A DNA stretch of 64,000 nucleotides, from positions 186,001 to 250,000 of the forward strand of contig CBDDKM010000003.1 of NCBI GenBank assembly GCA_965230225.1, written 5' to 3'. The notes beneath the pieces were generated by a model. It did no database searches. It saw nothing but the letters and a program-made list of their open reading frames with translations, and was not told where the DNA came from. How positions within the stretch are numbered: position 1 is the stretch's first letter; each line of letters opens with the position of its first letter. Both the position numbers and the translations under genes were made by a program. This document shows positions 25,672 through 35,302 of this stretch, one piece after another. The DNA comes from CALSMU01 sp965230225 (GTDB lineage: Bacteria; Bacteroidota; Bacteroidia; Flavobacteriales_D; Parvicellaceae).

Positions 25672-26736
25672 TCAGAGGTATATTGCTCCTCCAACATTAT
25701 CCTTCCTAGCACCCGTAACGGAAGCAAGGCAGTTTGGGGTTTGGGTAAATCTCAAAACTCCTAAAAAAGCGAAGATGATTGCTTCTTTAAAATCGATGAT
25801 TTCTTTAGCCGGAATAGTGATATTAATGTCTGATGATTTCTTGATCAGGTCTATCCAAAATTCATTGTAAGCACCACCACCGGTTACCAGCATGGTTGGA
25901 TTGTTAATTCCCGTTTTTCTAACCGTACTCACAATTTGTTCACTAAGGTGATGTCCCAGGGTGTGTAGTTTGTCTTCAATACTTGAGGAGTCAGAATTGA
26001 TTGTTGGTAGAAACCAATTTAGGAAACCTTCTTTACCCAAAGATTTAGGGCCGCCCTGAGAGTAGTACTCCAATTGATTTAGTTGGTGGAGTAGGGAAGG
26101 TACTATTTTACCTGATTGCGCAATGTTACCACCATCATCATAGGGTAATTGCAATTGATTTACCAGATGATTACTAACCATGTTGGCAAATGTGATGTCG
26201 TAAGATAGTCTGTTGTTTAAATTGTTTTTGTACGACATGTTGGCTATTCCTCCCAGATTAAGGCAGATGTCATAAGAAGAAAACAAAAGCTCATCGCCAA
26301 TAGGTACCAATGGAGCTCCCTGCCCTCCGTGTGCTACATCGGTTGTTCTAAAGTCACAAACAGTAGGGATGCCTGTGATGGCAGCAATTTGTGCTCCGCA
26401 CCCAATTTGACTGGTGAATCCTAGCTGAGGCTGGTGAAATATGGTTTGTCCGTGAGAAGCAATCCCGTCAAGGGCATTTATGTTGTTTTTATTAATGAAC
26501 TCACGACATTTATTTCCAAGTAAAATCCCTAGGTCTGAATGGGTTTTGGCGTAGTTTAGTGCAGAACTTTTTTCCAGATTTTTTAATCTGGTTGTCCACT
26601 CATTGGAATAGGGCAAAGTTTCAAAAAATATTAACTCGTACTTCCAGCCCTCATCATGAGTGAACTTGCAGTAAGCCAGATCGATACCGTCTAGAGAAGT
26701 GCCGGACATTATTCCAATAAAATGGTATGCATGCAT
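25672..26736 (-). CDS. anmK: Anhydro-N-acetylmuramic acid kinase
   Basis: AnmK phosphorylates and opens 1,6-anhydro-N-acetylmuramic acid to MurNAc-6-phosphate during cell-wall recycling. The 354-residue protein shows the N-terminal phosphate loop GIMSGTSLDGIDLAYC, the SHGQTIFHQP motif, the LNLGGIANM motif, and the C-terminal VTGGGAYNEF loop of the ASKHA fold. All expected blocks are present. It is transcribed away from the acyl-CoA dehydrogenase gene; their promoter region is only about 100 bp. The ATG at 26736 matches the usual short N-terminus of the family. Confidence 0.96.
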   Translation of the reverse strand: MHAYHFIGIMSGTSLDGIDLAYCKFTHDEGWKYELIFFETLPYSNEWTTRLKNLEKSSALNYAKTHSDLGILLGNKCREFINKNNINALDGIASHGQTIFHQPQLGFTSQIGCGAQIAAITGIPTVCDFRTTDVAHGGQGAPLVPIGDELLFSSYDICLNLGGIANMSYKNNLNNRLSYDITFANMVSNHLVNQLQLPYDDGGNIAQSGKIVPSLLHQLNQLEYYSQGGPKSLGKEGFLNWFLPTINSDSSSIEDKLHTLGHHLSEQIVSTVRKTGINNPTMLVTGGGAYNEFWIDLIKKSSDINITIPAKEIIDFKEAIIFAFLGVLRFTQTPNCLASVTGARKDNVGGAIYL

Positions 26737-26754
26737 AAAAAAGCCCCTTTTTAA

Positions 26755-26785
26755 TTGTTAGGAGTGAAGATAACAACTAAATTTG
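26755..26785 (+). promoter_or_regulatory. Bacteroidetes-type promoter for the acyl-CoA dehydrogenase gene
   Basis: A -33 TTG (26755-26757) and -7 TAAATTTG (26778-26785) are separated by 20 nt, an exact fit to TTG-n(17-23)-TAnnTTTG. Transcription would start near 26793. This rules out the in-frame codon at 26755 as a translation start and supports the ATG at 26836. Confidence 0.75.
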
Positions 26786-26835
26786 AGGTCCTTTCGCAAG
26801 GGAAAATCAAATTTCAAAATTTAAAAGTTAATTAT

Positions 26836-27975
26836 ATGGATTTCAAATTAACGGAAGAGCAAATTGCGGTGCGTGATGCAGCCAGAGATTTTGCTCAGAA
26901 CGTATGTAAACCAGGAGTAATTGAAAGAGATACTAACCAAACAGTTCCTTTAGAGCAATTAAAGCAATTAGGAGAGCTTGGTTTTATGGGGATGATGGTA
27001 GACCCAAAATATGGAGGAAGTGGAATGGATACCATTTCTTATGTGTTGGCAATGGAAGAGATTTCTAAGATCGATGCTTCAGTTTCTGTAGCTATGTCGG
27101 TGAACAACTCTTTGGTTTGTTGGGGGCTTGAAGCTTACGGAACGGAAGAGCAAAAGCAAAAATACCTTGTTCCTTTAGCAAGTGGGCAAAAGATTGGAGC
27201 TTTCTGTTTGTCTGAGCCAGAAGCAGGATCTGATGCAACGTCGCAAAGAACTACTGCCATCGATATGGGAGATCACTACCTATTAAATGGTACTAAGAAT
27301 TGGATTACTAGTGGTAGTACTGCATCTTACTACATTGTAATTGCTCAAACTGATGTGGATAAAGGACACAGAGGAATTAATGCATTTATCGTAGAAAGAG
27401 GATGGGAAGGATTTGAAGTTGGAGCTAAAGAAGATAAGTTAGGGATTAGAGGATCTGATACTCATACATTGTTGTTTAATGATGTAAAAGTTCCTAAAGA
27501 GAATAGAATTGGTGAAGATGGATTCGGATTTAAGTTTGCTATGAAAACATTGGCAGGTGGAAGAATCGGAATTGCTTCTCAAGCATTGGGAATTGCATCT
27601 GGAGCTTTTGAATTAGCTACTGCATACTCTAAAGAGAGAAGCGCATTTGGAAAACCAATTTGTGAGCATCAGGCTATTCAGTTTAAATTATCAAAAATGG
27701 CTCTTGAAATTGAAGCAGCCAGAAATCTGGTAATGAAAGCTGCATGGCATAAAGATGAGCACATGGACTATAATACTTCAGGAGCTATGGCTAAGTTATA
27801 TGCTTCTCAAGTAGCAATGGACACAACAGTTGAGGCTGTGCAGGTTCACGGTGGATATGGTTTCGTAAAAGAGTATCATGTAGAGAGGTTGATGAGAGAT
27901 GCCAAGATTACTCAGATTTACGAAGGAACTTCTGAAGTGCAAAACATTGTAATTGCAAGAAGTATTTTGAAGTAA
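26836..27975 (+). CDS. Acyl-CoA dehydrogenase (short/medium-chain type)
   Basis: A 379-residue FAD flavoprotein that oxidises acyl-CoA to trans-2-enoyl-CoA in fatty-acid or branched-chain amino-acid breakdown. Visible are the N-terminal MDFKLTEEQIAVRDAARDF, the FAD-site CLSEPEAGSDA and NWITSG blocks, QVHGGYGFVKEYHVERLMRD, and the catalytic-base segment QIYEGTSEVQNI near the C-terminus. The start at 26836 (not 26755) matches the family's N-terminus and lies downstream of a consensus promoter. Transcribed alone and closed by a terminator at 28001. Confidence 0.96.
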   Translation: MDFKLTEEQIAVRDAARDFAQNVCKPGVIERDTNQTVPLEQLKQLGELGFMGMMVDPKYGGSGMDTISYVLAMEEISKIDASVSVAMSVNNSLVCWGLEAYGTEEQKQKYLVPLASGQKIGAFCLSEPEAGSDATSQRTTAIDMGDHYLLNGTKNWITSGSTASYYIVIAQTDVDKGHRGINAFIVERGWEGFEVGAKEDKLGIRGSDTHTLLFNDVKVPKENRIGEDGFGFKFAMKTLAGGRIGIASQALGIASGAFELATAYSKERSAFGKPICEHQAIQFKLSKMALEIEAARNLVMKAAWHKDEHMDYNTSGAMAKLYASQVAMDTTVEAVQVHGGYGFVKEYHVERLMRDAKITQIYEGTSEVQNIVIARSILK

Positions 27976-28000
27976 TAGTATAACTTCTATATAAATTGAA

Positions 28001-28029
28001 AAGAGTGGCTTACAGCCGCTCTTTTTTTG
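28001..28029 (+). terminator. Rho-independent terminator after the acyl-CoA dehydrogenase gene
   Basis: A 10-bp stem AAGAGTGGCT / AGCCGCTCTT (one G-T pair) with loop TAC, followed by seven T residues. Confidence 0.88.
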
Positions 28030-28149
28030 TTTAGTATAATGAGGGTGAGAAGGTAGGTTATCGTAAAGGAGGTGGATCATTGAACCTGTGTTAATGTTGT
28101 AGCTGGAAAGGGTAGAGTCAAGAGAGGAGGGAAGTAATTATAAAGCATA

Positions 28150-28180
28150 AAAAAAGCCTGACGAATTCGTCAGGCTTTTC
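28150..28180. terminator. Terminator of the porP/sprF-gldJ transcript
   Basis: A perfect palindrome AAGCCTGACGAATTCGTCAGGCTT in the middle of an A-run and a T-run. It sits 20 bp past the gldJ stop on the minus strand and could also act on plus-strand transcripts. The interval 28030-28149 between this and the previous terminator holds nothing else recognisable. Confidence 0.88.
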
Positions 28181-28198
28181 TAGTATATTAAGTTTGGA

Positions 28199-30124
28199 TT
28201 ATCTCTTTCCTCCAAGTCCTGTTGGGCTACCAACTCTATCCATAGCACATCTAAATCCGATAGTTGCTGTAGATAAGTCTTCTTCAAGATATCTTCTTGT
28301 TCCAGGGTTCATCCAGTAAGCTCTGTCTCTCCAGGAACCACCTTTGTAAACTCTAGACTTGTCAGTAATTAAACTAGTAGGATCTTGAGCTCCACCAAGG
28401 CTTCTTTCTTTTCCTGCCTGATACATGGCCCAGTCTTCAGAACGAGTACCAGAGTTGATTTGATCAACCATCGGAGCACCAAGTGCATCTCCACCAGGGT
28501 AGTAGATAGAAGATCTTAAATCACCATCTAATACATCGATGTTGTCTGCAATTCTGTAGTTTCTACGTTTCAGGTTTTCCTCGGCAGTTACTTCTCTTGA
28601 CTTAGTGTTACCAGGAGTGTTGATTACGTAATCAGAAATTCCTGATCTAAGCATTGGAGAAATTTCCATGCTGTAATCGATGAAGTCTGGGTTTTGCTGA
28701 ATTAAGTTGTCGAAATCGTCAAATACGTTATCGAAAATCTCTCTAATTCTACGAGAAGCCTCAACTGGTTGTTTCTCTTTGTCTAGTTTGATAGCCTCAT
28801 CAACATACTGGTTGATGGTAGTTAACAATTCTTTTTCAAGAGAATCCAATCTTGATCCGTGTGGGAATCTTTCATACTTTCTATCAGCAGATCCAAGTCT
28901 TTCAGCTTCGAATTGAGCTAAGTATTCTTTAATTCCGTAGATATCGTACATGGTCTCATCGTACTTCTCAGTAATAGATCCTGTACTGTTAAGAGTTTTC
29001 GTTTTGAAAACGTTTCCTCTGAAAGGACGGAATTCGTCAAAATCTTCATGAGATAAAGGTCTGTATACATCCATTACCCACTCACTAACGTTACCTGCCA
29101 TGTTGTAAAGACCGTAATCGTTTGGCCAGTAAGAGTAAACTGGAGCAGTAATATCTGCGTTATCATTTAAGTGACCAGAAACCCCCATCATATCTCCACG
29201 ACCTCTAACGAAGTTAGCCATCATGTCTCCTTGCCACTTGTCGTCTGGGTTACGTACCCAGTGACCGTTCCAAGGGTAAATTCTTCTTTCTACAATACGC
29301 TCATCAATTGAGTTACCAATTAATCCGTATGAAGCAAACTCCCACTCAGCTTCGGTTGGTAGACGGTAACGAGGTAATAGAATTCCATCTTCCATTCTTA
29401 CGTTACGTGTAGCTAAGTTTTTAGATTTAAATTTACCGGTAGAAGGATCGTATCCACCTTTAGAAGGATCTAAATCCGGAATTTGACCTCTAGGGTTAAC
29501 TCCCTGGTCGTATTGTCCTGCAAAATAAGCATCTGTTACGAATGGCTCATTTTGTTGTTCAGGGTTCATCAATAAGATCCCTTCTCTAATTAAAATATAC
29601 TCATTTACCCTGTCAGTTCTCCATGCACAGAAATCACTAGCTTGTAGCCAGGAAACTCCTACTACAGGATAGTCTCTGTAAGAAGGATGACGTAGGTAGT
29701 ATTCTACGTATGGCTCGTTGTAAGCCAATTTTTCCCTCCAAACCAAAGTGTCAGGTAATGCTTTTTTGTAAATCATTGGGAAATCGGTGTATGTTCTACC
29801 GATCCAATAAAGGTATTCACACCAGTTGAAGTTAGTTACCTCAGTTTCATCTAAGTAAAAAGATGAAACAGTAACTCTTCTTGGTGTACTATGGTGTTCA
29901 TCCATTAAGTCTTCCTCGATTCGACCCATAGTGAACGTTCCACCTTCAATCAGGATTAATCCTGGCCCCGTTTCTTGTTCCTCATAAGGAACTTTCTGAT
30001 ACCCTCCGTTTCTAGGGTTGTTATAATCCCAACCGGTTACATTCGACCTCTCATAAGTACAAGAGGAAATGAATCCTGCAAGGAAAATAGCTGCTACTAT
30101 GCTTAATATACTGGTTCTCTTCAT
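28199..30124 (-). CDS. gldJ: Gliding motility lipoprotein GldJ
   Basis: A 641-residue lipoprotein (lipobox Cys22, GFISSC) with a formylglycine-generating-enzyme-like (SUMF1) domain. The N-terminal mature part TGWDYNNPRNGGYQ, the EEQETGPGLILIEGGTFTMG stretch and ALPDTLVWREKL match GldJ and not GldK. The C-terminal block YKGGSWRDRAYW...TIGFRCA closes the fold. GldJ stabilises GldK and is required for gliding and T9SS in Flavobacteriia. A charged insert (about residues 390-500) separates the two halves of the fold. It is 65 bp downstream of the PorP/SprF gene on the same strand. Confidence 0.9.
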   Translation of the reverse strand: MKRTSILSIVAAIFLAGFISSCTYERSNVTGWDYNNPRNGGYQKVPYEEQETGPGLILIEGGTFTMGRIEEDLMDEHHSTPRRVTVSSFYLDETEVTNFNWCEYLYWIGRTYTDFPMIYKKALPDTLVWREKLAYNEPYVEYYLRHPSYRDYPVVGVSWLQASDFCAWRTDRVNEYILIREGILLMNPEQQNEPFVTDAYFAGQYDQGVNPRGQIPDLDPSKGGYDPSTGKFKSKNLATRNVRMEDGILLPRYRLPTEAEWEFASYGLIGNSIDERIVERRIYPWNGHWVRNPDDKWQGDMMANFVRGRGDMMGVSGHLNDNADITAPVYSYWPNDYGLYNMAGNVSEWVMDVYRPLSHEDFDEFRPFRGNVFKTKTLNSTGSITEKYDETMYDIYGIKEYLAQFEAERLGSADRKYERFPHGSRLDSLEKELLTTINQYVDEAIKLDKEKQPVEASRRIREIFDNVFDDFDNLIQQNPDFIDYSMEISPMLRSGISDYVINTPGNTKSREVTAEENLKRRNYRIADNIDVLDGDLRSSIYYPGGDALGAPMVDQINSGTRSEDWAMYQAGKERSLGGAQDPTSLITDKSRVYKGGSWRDRAYWMNPGTRRYLEEDLSTATIGFRCAMDRVGSPTGLGGKR

Positions 30125-30189
30125 AACGAGATAATTTTTCCTTATAACTATGGTTTCTGAATTTGGTTACAGTTAATATTAATTTTTTT

Positions 30190-31170
30190 TTAGAATGATG
30201 GACAACTAATAGTTCTGAAGGTTCTTCTTTTTGGCTTACAATCGAAGTTTACAGTAAAGGAAACTTCGTGTGCTCCACCTGATGCCACTGATAGTTTAGA
30301 AATAGTAACATCGTAGCTATATCCAATTTTTACATTGTCCGTTTGGATACCAATTAAAGTGATAAATGCATCTTTGTTTCTGTACCAAACTCCTCCAACT
30401 AATGGTCCTTTCTTAACATAAAGTCCCATATTCAATTGAGTAAACTTCTCTTGTTGTCTGTAAAGAATGTTTGGAGAAATACTCGCATCGTTGGTTTGAT
30501 ACTTTGCTGCAGCACCTGCTAATGGAATCACAGCACCGGCATGACCGGTTAGTTTCATTGGTAGCGGACTTTCCCCTTTAATCAAAGATTCATCCGGTTG
30601 AGTTAAGTGATGTGCGGCAAAACCGAAAAAGAATACATCACTAAAACCAATAATACCAGCAGAAAAATCAATTCCACCTCTTGTACCTCCTCTTGGTAAG
30701 TCTCCTGTTTGATAAACAAATCCTCTTCGTTCATCAATCATATCTCCAAAAGTAAGTTTAGACCAGTCCAAAGATTTTTGGAAGTAGGTAGCCTCAAACC
30801 CTGTACGGATAGAGAATTTTCTGTTTACTTTAATTTGATAAGAATAAATTCCGCTTACTCTAATAGTTTTCAGGGTATTGGCAGCCTGGTCATTCGTTAC
30901 CATTAATCCCAATCCACCGTAAAGCGATTCAACGTGTTGATCGTAAGAAGCACTGGTGGTGATAAATGTACCTGAAATTCCCGGCCATTGGTTACGGTAA
31001 TTTAAGGCAATTCTTGGGCAGCGTGCCGTACCTGCAAAAGCGGGGTTCAAATACAAAGGATTTGCATAGAACTGTGTGAATTCAGGATCTTGAGCCTTCA
31101 ACTCATTGTTCCCGGAGGTAGCAAAAAGTAGAGACAATCCCAGAATTATCTTTGCAAGATGTTTAGCCAT
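30190..31170 (-). CDS. PorP/SprF-family T9SS outer-membrane protein
   Basis: A 326-residue protein with a signal peptide (cleavage near LKAQ) and the family hallmark QDPEFTQFYANPLYLNPAFAGT right after it. The rest is a beta-barrel with alternating strands. PorP/SprF proteins bind modular T9SS filaments or surface adhesins such as SprB at the outer membrane. There is no SprB-like giant gene in the window. A TAACTTTG box ends 8 nt before the ATG. Co-transcribed with gldJ and divergent from porU. Confidence 0.93.
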   Translation of the reverse strand: MAKHLAKIILGLSLLFATSGNNELKAQDPEFTQFYANPLYLNPAFAGTARCPRIALNYRNQWPGISGTFITTSASYDQHVESLYGGLGLMVTNDQAANTLKTIRVSGIYSYQIKVNRKFSIRTGFEATYFQKSLDWSKLTFGDMIDERRGFVYQTGDLPRGGTRGGIDFSAGIIGFSDVFFFGFAAHHLTQPDESLIKGESPLPMKLTGHAGAVIPLAGAAAKYQTNDASISPNILYRQQEKFTQLNMGLYVKKGPLVGGVWYRNKDAFITLIGIQTDNVKIGYSYDVTISKLSVASGGAHEVSFTVNFDCKPKRRTFRTISCPSF

Positions 31171-31178
31171 ACGTTCGT

Positions 31179-31186
31179 CAAAGTTA
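31179..31186 (-). promoter_or_regulatory. -7 element of the porP/sprF-gldJ operon
   Basis: TAACTTTG on the minus strand is an exact TAnnTTTG match that ends 8 nt before the ATG at 31170. The leader would be nearly absent. No -33 TTG at the normal distance. Confidence 0.5.
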
Positions 31187-31371
31187 CTAAAAACGAGCCA
31201 ATAATACGAAAAAAAAACGGTACGGTTACATTGGGCATTTGAAAAGGTATAACCAACATCTATAATACGTAAACAATATTATAGGCAATTTTGTCGTTTA
31301 GTCGGGGTTATTACAGAAATTACAGAGCCTATTTTTATACATTTACTCTAACCTTTTACCACCTTTGTAAC

Positions 31372-34300
31372 ATGAACAAACGTAAATTGGCAATTATACC
31401 GGTTGTTTTTTCTTTGATCTTTACTGCTGTACAAGCACAAAAGAACAAGGTAATTGAACCTGCTGTTGAATGGGGAGAGAATTATAAAGTGAGCTTAAAT
31501 GGCCAATATGTTCGATCTGTCTTTCATCCGAAGAATGGATACTGGGATCACGTAGAGAATATTCCATACCTATTAATGTATGAGCCAATAGGTGGAAATC
31601 AATGTGATTTTCAATTGTCTTCTGTGCAAGTTGAAGCACTTACCCTGGAAGAGGAAAAGCTATTAAAAGGGATCAATGTCCCGGAAGAGTTTCAGTTTGT
31701 TCCAAAAATGTCGGAGCAGCGGAAAAAGAACTACCTGTCTATTCAGGTAAATGGAGTAAGAAAAAATTCCACCACCGGAATGCTGGAGAAGCTAACTTCG
31801 TTTGAAGCTAACTTGTCTATCTCCAATAAGTCAAAATCACAATTAAAATCTTACGCTACCAATTCTGTACTTCAATCTGGAAGTGGTAGTTGGTATAAGT
31901 TAGGAGTAACCGAAGATGGTGTGTATCGTTTGGATTACAATTATCTGGTCAATTTAGGAGTAGATGTAAATAACCTTAACTCTGATGCCATTAACATATT
32001 TGGAAATGGAGCAGGAATGCTTTCCGAGCAAAATGGAGTATACAGACATGATGACTTAGTAAAGAATTCCATCTTTGTGGAAGACGGTGGTGATGGAACT
32101 TTTGACCAGGGGGACCATATACTGTTCTACGCTAAAGGGCCACATACCTGGAAGTTGAATACGTTAACTTTTGTTCATAGCTCGCACGATTACTGTGATA
32201 CATCCTATTATTTCTTAAATGTAAATGCTGCTTCACCCTCCGCAAAGAGAATTGGTACAGCAAGTTTGAGTTCGAATACTGCAACACATAATATTAATTC
32301 ATTTACGGATTATGCATTTCTGGAAAATGATGATGTAAACCTGGCCAAATCGGGAAGAGAATGGTACGATGAAAATGTGTTTGATATTCAAACGACCTAT
32401 TCCTATAATTTTGACATGCCCAATTTGTTGAGTACAGACTCGGTGAACGTTTATGCTAAAATGGTGGGTACATCCTCTTCCTCTTCAACTACATTTACAA
32501 TTGTTTCTGGAGGTAATAGTACGAATTGTTCAGTGTCATCTTCGGGTTCTGGTACTTACGCGCACTACGGTAAATACTCTACAGGAACTGTGCGTTATGC
32601 AGGTAGTGGAAATAGTGTGAACGTACAAATTACTTATAATAAGAATGGAAATCCATCAGCTAAAGGGTATTTGGATTATTTAGAGGTTAATGCACCGAGG
32701 CAATTAACCATGACAGGGGGACAGATGGAATTTAGACATCCTGAGTCTATAGGAGCAGGAAACGTTGGGAAGTTTAACGTGGCCAATGCATCGCAAATTG
32801 AACAAATTTGGGAAGTGACCGATTGTAGAAATATTGCAAAAGTTAATTATACTTTGTCAGGAGGTAGTGCTGTTTTTACAGTAAATACAGATTCTCTTAG
32901 AACTTTCATTGCCATAGATGGAAACACTTATAAAACACCAGTTTCTTTTGGGAGTGTAGCTTATCAAAATTTACATGGTTTGGGGTACGCAGATATGATT
33001 ACCATTGTGCCTTCAGAGTACTATTCCGCTGCGGCTGATTTGGCTGCATTTCATTTAACCGAAGATGGTCTTACCACTCACATTGTAACCATAGATCAGG
33101 TTTATAATGAGTATTCAAGTGGTATGAGAGATATTACTGCCATAAAGCATTTCCTAAAAATGTTTTACGATCGAGCAGGTAGTGATCCAAATTTGATTCC
33201 GAAGTATTGCCTTTTGTTTGGAGACGCATCTTACGATACACGTAATCGATTGAATCACAACTCCTCATTTATCCCAACTTACGAGTCAACGGAATCATTA
33301 AACATAACATCCACTTATGCCACGGATGATTACTTTGCTATTCTTTCGGATTTTGGTGGGATGAGTAATAATGACTTGATGGATATTGCTCTTGGAAGAT
33401 TGCCGGTAAAGTCGATGACAGAAGCCAATGATATGGTGCAGAAGGTGAAGAACTATTACTCTGTTTCGGCAACCAATACATCCGGTACTTGTGCTGTGGG
33501 GGAAAGTCCTTCGGTTTTGAGAGACTGGCGAAATATTGTTTGCCTGGTGGCTGATGATGAAGATAACAATGCCTATTTTCTGGATTCTCAAATTATGGAG
33601 GACTCCATTAAAGTAAATGGGCCATCCATTAATATTCAAAAGATATATATAGATGCTTACCCTGAGATTACAACTCCAGGAGGAGAACGAATATATGAAG
33701 CAGAAGAAGCCATTAAACAGAGAGTAGAGAAAGGAGCTTTATTAATTAACTACATCGGACACGGAGGTGAAGGTGGATGGGCACACGAAAGAATTTTAAC
33801 GGTAAGTACCATTCAGAACTGGACTAATTACAATAAGTTGCCGGTATTTATGACGGCTACCTGTGAATTTAGTAGATACGATGATCATGACAGAACTTCT
33901 GCAGGAGAGTATGTGGTGCTAAATCCTCAGGGAGGTGGAATTGTATTGTTTACCACAACCAGATTGGTATATGCTAGTAGTAATGAAAGGCTTAATAAGC
34001 ATTTTCACAGCATTTTTTACGATAAGGATAACGGTGTTCCAAAATGCATTGGAGACATTTATCTTAAAACGAAAGAGGGATACGTGTTGAATGGAGGAGG
34101 AGATGTGAATATGAGAAAATTTACCTTACTTGGAGATCCGGCTGTTCGATTGGCTTTACCACAGCATCAGATCATTACAGATTCTATTAACGGAATAGAG
34201 ATTAGTGGAGCAATAGATACGTTAAAAGCGCTGAGTACTGTTACTATATCAGGGCATTTGGAGGATTATACCGGAGCAAAAATGACAGGATTTAACGGAG

Positions 34301-35244
34301 TTGTTTATCCAACTGTGTACGATAAAGAGGTAAGTTTAACTACTCTTGGGAATAATACTGGCTCATCGCCTGCTCAGTTTGATCTTTGGAAAAACATAGT
34401 TTATAAAGGAAAGGCGACAGTTCAAAATGGAGAATTCAGTTTCACCTTTAAAGTGCCACAGGATATTTCGTTTCAATATGGCAATGCTCGTTTGAGTTAT
34501 TATGCGGAAAATGGAGAAGAAGATGCTCATGGTTATAGTGAGGTGCCTGAAATGGGAGGGATTAACTTGAATGCTGCAGCCGATGATCAAGGGCCTGATG
34601 TACTTCTTTATATGAATAATGAAGATTTTGTTTCAGGTGGAATTACCGATGAGAATCCTAGTTTATATGCAACTGTGTTTGACGAAAGCGGAATTAATAC
34701 GGTTGGTAATGGGATTGGGCACAACATCGAAGCAGTGCTGGATGAAAATACTTCTGAGTCCATTATCCTGAACGATTATTACGAGGCTGATTTAGATACC
34801 TATAAAAGCGGAAAAGTAAGTTATCCGTTTAGCGAGTTAACAGAAGGACCGCATACGCTGAGTTTAAAGGTTTGGGATGTATATAATAATTCGGAAAAAG
34901 CAGAGATTGAATTCATTGTAGCTAAAAACGAAACATTCCAATTGGACCATGTGTTAAATTACCCTAACCCATTTACAACTCGAACGGAGTTCTTTTTTGA
35001 GCATAACCAATTGTGTGATTACCTGGATGTGCAAATTCAAGTATTCACAATATCTGGTAAATTAGTTAAAAGGATAAATGAGAGGGTACATAGTGAAGGG
35101 TACAGGTCAGAAGGAATTCCCTGGAACGGAAGGGATGATTTTGGCGAAAAAATAGGAAAAGGAGTTTACGTTTATAAAATCAAAGTGATGAATGAAAGAG
35201 GGGAAAAAGTAGAGAAATTTGAAAAGTTGGTGATTCTTAACTAA
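31372..35244 (+). CDS. porU: T9SS C-terminal signal peptidase PorU
   Basis: A 1290-residue gingipain-like (C25) peptidase that cuts sorting domains from T9SS cargo at the cell surface and attaches the cargo. The ATG at 31372 gives a clear signal peptide (MNKRKLAIIPVVFSLIFTAV, then QAQ) and replaces the in-frame ATG at 31291. The catalytic dyad is probably H797 in INYIGHGGEGGWAHE and C831 in FMTATCEFSRYDD. The last about 100 residues form a NYPNPF-started FlgD-like/sorting domain ending GKGVYVYKIKVMN, as in other Flavobacteriia PorU. porV follows by 58 bp. Confidence 0.95.
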   Translation: MNKRKLAIIPVVFSLIFTAVQAQKNKVIEPAVEWGENYKVSLNGQYVRSVFHPKNGYWDHVENIPYLLMYEPIGGNQCDFQLSSVQVEALTLEEEKLLKGINVPEEFQFVPKMSEQRKKNYLSIQVNGVRKNSTTGMLEKLTSFEANLSISNKSKSQLKSYATNSVLQSGSGSWYKLGVTEDGVYRLDYNYLVNLGVDVNNLNSDAINIFGNGAGMLSEQNGVYRHDDLVKNSIFVEDGGDGTFDQGDHILFYAKGPHTWKLNTLTFVHSSHDYCDTSYYFLNVNAASPSAKRIGTASLSSNTATHNINSFTDYAFLENDDVNLAKSGREWYDENVFDIQTTYSYNFDMPNLLSTDSVNVYAKMVGTSSSSSTTFTIVSGGNSTNCSVSSSGSGTYAHYGKYSTGTVRYAGSGNSVNVQITYNKNGNPSAKGYLDYLEVNAPRQLTMTGGQMEFRHPESIGAGNVGKFNVANASQIEQIWEVTDCRNIAKVNYTLSGGSAVFTVNTDSLRTFIAIDGNTYKTPVSFGSVAYQNLHGLGYADMITIVPSEYYSAAADLAAFHLTEDGLTTHIVTIDQVYNEYSSGMRDITAIKHFLKMFYDRAGSDPNLIPKYCLLFGDASYDTRNRLNHNSSFIPTYESTESLNITSTYATDDYFAILSDFGGMSNNDLMDIALGRLPVKSMTEANDMVQKVKNYYSVSATNTSGTCAVGESPSVLRDWRNIVCLVADDEDNNAYFLDSQIMEDSIKVNGPSINIQKIYIDAYPEITTPGGERIYEAEEAIKQRVEKGALLINYIGHGGEGGWAHERILTVSTIQNWTNYNKLPVFMTATCEFSRYDDHDRTSAGEYVVLNPQGGGIVLFTTTRLVYASSNERLNKHFHSIFYDKDNGVPKCIGDIYLKTKEGYVLNGGGDVNMRKFTLLGDPAVRLALPQHQIITDSINGIEISGAIDTLKALSTVTISGHLEDYTGAKMTGFNGVVYPTVYDKEVSLTTLGNNTGSSPAQFDLWKNIVYKGKATVQNGEFSFTFKVPQDISFQYGNARLSYYAENGEEDAHGYSEVPEMGGINLNAAADDQGPDVLLYMNNEDFVSGGITDENPSLYATVFDESGINTVGNGIGHNIEAVLDENTSESIILNDYYEADLDTYKSGKVSYPFSELTEGPHTLSLKVWDVYNNSEKAEIEFIVAKNETFQLDHVLNYPNPFTTRTEFFFEHNQLCDYLDVQIQVFTISGKLVKRINERVHSEGYRSEGIPWNGRDDFGEKIGKGVYVYKIKVMNERGEKVEKFEKLVILN

Positions 35245-35271
35245 CAAGACAATAAACTGTAACAAATTACG

Positions 35272-35279
35272 TATATTTG
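35272..35279 (+). promoter_or_regulatory. -7 promoter element for porV
   Basis: TATATTTG matches TAnnTTTG exactly, 23 nt before the porV ATG and after the porU stop. It suggests that porV has its own promoter besides readthrough from porU. No -33 TTG was found at the usual spacing. Confidence 0.5.
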
Positions 35280-35302
35280 TAGATTAAGAGAAAATTTAGA
35301 AA

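Noticed and set aside
28065..28079. AAAGGAGGTGGATCA, similar to the complement of the 16S rRNA 3' end (possible strong ribosome binding site or rRNA remnant)
   Set aside because: No open frame follows it, no other rRNA-like sequence is near, and genes here do not use Shine-Dalgarno sequences; chance similarity.
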